Below the pieces are notes generated by a model. The model had not been told where the DNA came from. It ran no database searches and worked only from the letters and a program-made list of their open reading frames with translations. Positions 61,313 to 64,000 of a DNA stretch of 64,000 bases are shown here, one piece after another. Origin of the DNA: Russula earlei. Taxonomy: Eukaryota; Basidiomycota; Agaricomycetes; Russulales; Russulaceae. A program made the translations under genes and the position numbers. The stretch is taken from contig JAGFNK010000001.1 of the NCBI GenBank assembly GCA_025769875.1, positions 434,001 to 498,000 of the forward strand. Direction: 5' to 3'. The stretch's first letter is position 1, and each line of letters starts with the position of its first letter.

Positions 61313-62450
61313 GGTGAGGAGGCGGTTCCAAGGGGTTTCTGATGGCAATCGGTGGATGTGTGACTATATAAACAAAGTTCGTGGCCACTGGCACGTTAGA
61401 GGTCAACAAAACAGGATCGATGCTGCGGTGGTGGTGGTGGTGGTGATGGTGAGAGAACGGGAGTTGAGAGGGGAGTCTAAATCCTAGTCGACCGCTGGGT
61501 GATTACCCCTCTTGTCGTTTGATGCATCGCATTTACAAGGCAGCGACGATCCGGTCGTCTCGCTCTGGCACTGTTGCTGTGAGTCTCTCGGCTTGCTCGG
61601 TTTGCAGTCTCACAGCACTGACCGTCCGTTTTGTTCTAAACGGAAGTGACAGGCCATCACGCTCATACTTATGGCCTCGTCGTTGCCATGGAACCACATG
61701 TGTATGTGCATTTCCTCCAATATTCCACCCATGGCATATCAACCACATCACATCACCCATATCAACCATGCCTTTATGAAGTTGCCATGTCCCTCAATTG
61801 CCATTGCTTACGAGAGTTCAAAAGAGCTGGGGGTGCTGCAGGCTGGGATGTCGTCGTGGCTTGGGCTAAAAGTCCTGACAGAGAGGACTGCCCTGCAATC
61901 GTTGAGTTCGTCCCTGAGCGCGCAACCTGGAATTTGGAGCGCAAATTGAGTTGAAGGACTCGTCGACTTCGTTCTCTGGTGCGGACAAAGGGACAGGGAA
62001 TCCTCGCTTAGTTTGGCTTGGCCACATCGACACCTAGCCTAGGCTCCGTACAGCACCCTAAATTTGCAGTGTTGTGCTTGCCGGTCAGTCTCACCTGACT
62101 ACCACTTTATATCACTCTCACGCCATTCAATTCCAAAGTTGCTGCTGTCCTCGTGTGGCGGTGGCACGGAGTGAACCTCATCGGAGAGTGAAAAGGGCCA
62201 CCTTTTAGATGCACTGTTCGACGTCAGGTGTTAGAAGGCGAGCATATAAAGAGCACTGCAGACGCTTCCTATGCTCATCTGACTATCCAACAACGTTCGA
62301 GCATCCCAATCAGCCTTGTGCGTCCTTCACTTTCCTGCCAGTCTCTCCCATCAGACTGAGATTTACTTCTCCTGCAGCCCACTTAACGTTTAGTTTGATC
62401 TCGACTTTGTCCACTTGTAATGCCCAACTTCATTTCCAGCTTAATATCAG
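61313..62450. other. intergenic stretch; possible core promoter
   Basis: No gene seen. A GGT/GGTGGTGG run lies near 61420-61450. CATATAAAG near 62243, followed by a C/T-rich stretch, is a plausible TATA box and leader for the small frame starting at 62451. Confidence 0.4.
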
Positions 62451-62935
62451 ATGTCCGGTGCCAGTTTCAGCAATCAGTCTGGTCTCGATCTCACCTTTTT
62501 CTTGCCGGGTGGTCAGCAGAACACGCTCCCAAAAAGGGCTGCAATATACGATCCGGACCCTGGAAGATATACGATCAGTGACGCATCCGGCGGAGTTTTG
62601 GACTTCATATTCTATCAAGGCTCTATCTCTACCGATGTTGCTAGCATTTCTCCCGTAAGTATTATGGCCATCGCTTGGCAACCCATCTAAACAATTCAAC
62701 CTTGTATTAAAGTGGAACATTCACCTTAATCAATATGTGTGGTTCCACTGTCAACGTATCTCATCGAGGCATTCAGGACTTTATCCCACATGGGAACTGC
62801 TCCATCTCACATAGGAACTTCAAAAACTTTTCGATTTCCGGACGGTATTATGTCAGCGACATCAACAACAATAAACTCTTTTCCTTCCTGTTCCTAAAGG
62901 GTACAACCTTCATCACCATAAATGCCACGTCCTAG
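62451..62935 (+). CDS. small hypothetical protein with two similar halves, frame uncertain
   Basis: Exon 1 from 62451 (MSGASFSNQSGLDLTFFLPG) is open to a strong donor GTAAGT at 62656. After the only AG (intron of about 60 bases) sequence continues that clearly resembles the first half: RYTISDASGGVLDFIF in the first, RYYVSDINNNKLFSFLF in the second, and TFTLIN against SFSNQS at the start. The second half ends at 62935. Joining at that donor and acceptor puts the second half out of frame by one base, so either the splice is different or the gene is broken. There is no signal peptide and no membrane segment. I do not recognise the family; the duplicated beta-rich pattern could be a small beta-sandwich. 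Confidence 0.4.
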
Positions 62936-64000
62936 GTCTCGAAGTCAGTAAGTTATCATGCTTCCGGACATCAACCTATGGAGTAAGTCTAATCCATGTA
63001 CAACGATGTTTTTTAAGGCCTAGAATTGAGGATGGGGACTTGGATTGAACCAAATCAGCCTAGCCTGGAGCAACTCTGCCTGCCCTACACCATTTCGGAT
63101 TCAACTCCATACATTTTGACTCGTGCCGGGCCTAGTTAACATTTCGCATCGCTTCTGCTTTGGAATGCTTTTGGATCTTGTGTGCGCCCTTTATCTTGTA
63201 CATTTGGACTAAACTCCAACGTAGGGTCGGAGGGGTTGATGAGTGCCCCATGATCATCCTTCGCGATCGAGGCAACGATTGGAAACCCTTGTCGCATGCA
63301 AGTCTCTACCTGGTCCCGGACGGGAGGTTCTAGCGGGACCATCTAACAATCCAAGGGAATACGTACAGGCCAGGTTGGCTAGTGCCATACAAGGGGAAAA
63401 AACACACGCCACGACCAGAACCAACATAATGTTGACAGGGAAAGAAGCGACGGCAATGGCGGGATGTTCTGGGGTCTGCATTTGCGATGTCGTGGATCTG
63501 CTCGTCTCATCGCTCGACAATGCATCAGAGTCGCCCTATGGATAAGAGCCCATCACATGGAGCTGGACACCCAAGGTGGGGAGAATGAACCGAGTAGATT
63601 TCCCATTTTGAGAAAGCTACGCTGCAAGGGAGCGGGTTCAAGTTGGAAAGTCTCACCAGCCCATGCATTATCTTGCAGCCTGCAGCTTCCATGGAGACCA
63701 GATACGCTTGTACTCGATGCGGTGGCCTGGTCCTCAGCTTATGTTGCAGCAAGTATTCATCATGGCTGGGAGTATCTACTAAGGGATAGAGCCAAACCCT
63801 CATGAAAATTTTATATTAATCGAATCAAGGCATTTTGTGCTTTCATTCATAGTTCATAGAAAATCATAAGTGCAACGACTGCAATCGTGTGTCAATAGTG
63901 GGGGTTAAGCGCTGGCACAGAATACATTACAGATCAGTATTTCCGTCGGTCGACATCGCTGAAGAAACGGCAGCACTTACTCGGACTCTACCACCACAGT
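62936..64000. other. stretch to window end, no gene seen
   Basis: Short frames on both strands, none with family resemblance or plausible introns. A gene may begin beyond the window edge. Confidence 0.45.

Overview
The window is nuclear DNA of a filamentous basidiomycete, most likely an Agaricomycete. The evidence is the many short GT-AG introns of about 45-95 bases, the Goodbye-NACHT-ankyrin gene, the RHS/Crinkler-like ATPase relic, a fused folate-synthesis gene, and the close relatives I recognise for the housekeeping genes. All exon structures were built by hand from splice motifs, reading frames and family conservation; where I give exons, the lengths sum to a multiple of three.

Layout. 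1-5.5 kb: gene-poor, with a relic of an RHS/Crinkler-like P-loop gene (in-frame TGA), a 5'-truncated eIF3g fragment and a 170-bp tandem duplication. 5.5-8.9 kb: an apparently intact nine-exon NLR-type gene (Goodbye, NACHT, ankyrin repeats). 8.9-30.7 kb: a transposon cluster. A 154-bp tandem repeat is cut by a Ty1/copia array (LTR, gag-pol A, LTR, gag-pol B, LTR). The array is itself hit by solo LTRs of two other families (X and Y), each with a 5-bp target duplication. A truncated element X, a second inverted solo LTR Y, and a decayed pogo-type DNA transposon with TA target sites follow.

31.1-61.3 kb: a compact housekeeping block with short intergenic gaps. In order: a WRN-like 3'-5' exonuclease (-), zuotin (+), ribosomal protein eS30 (+), trifunctional folate enzyme FOL1 (-), EMC2 (+), a bHLH factor (+), a MoaB/Mog-domain (FLAD1-like) protein (+), MCM4 (+), a Zn2Cys6 regulator (-), exopolyphosphatase PPX1 (-), an intron-bearing tRNA-Gln (-), a frameshifted C2H2 gene (+), ribosome-assembly factor RSA3 (-), cyclin C (+) and a four-pass membrane protein (-). 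Several pairs are divergent with 110-165 bp between start codons (exonuclease/zuotin, FOL1/EMC2, RSA3/cyclin C), so they probably share promoters. 61.3-64 kb: almost empty apart from one small possible gene.

I see no gene cluster acting as one pathway. The most interesting signals are in the repeat-rich half: stop codons in the copia copies that repeatedly arise by CGA to TGA changes, bZIP-type palindromes inside the LTRs, inverted pairs of solo LTRs, and a hairpin-bounded 127-135 bp element present once in the transposon cluster and again about 29 kb away beside the tRNA gene.
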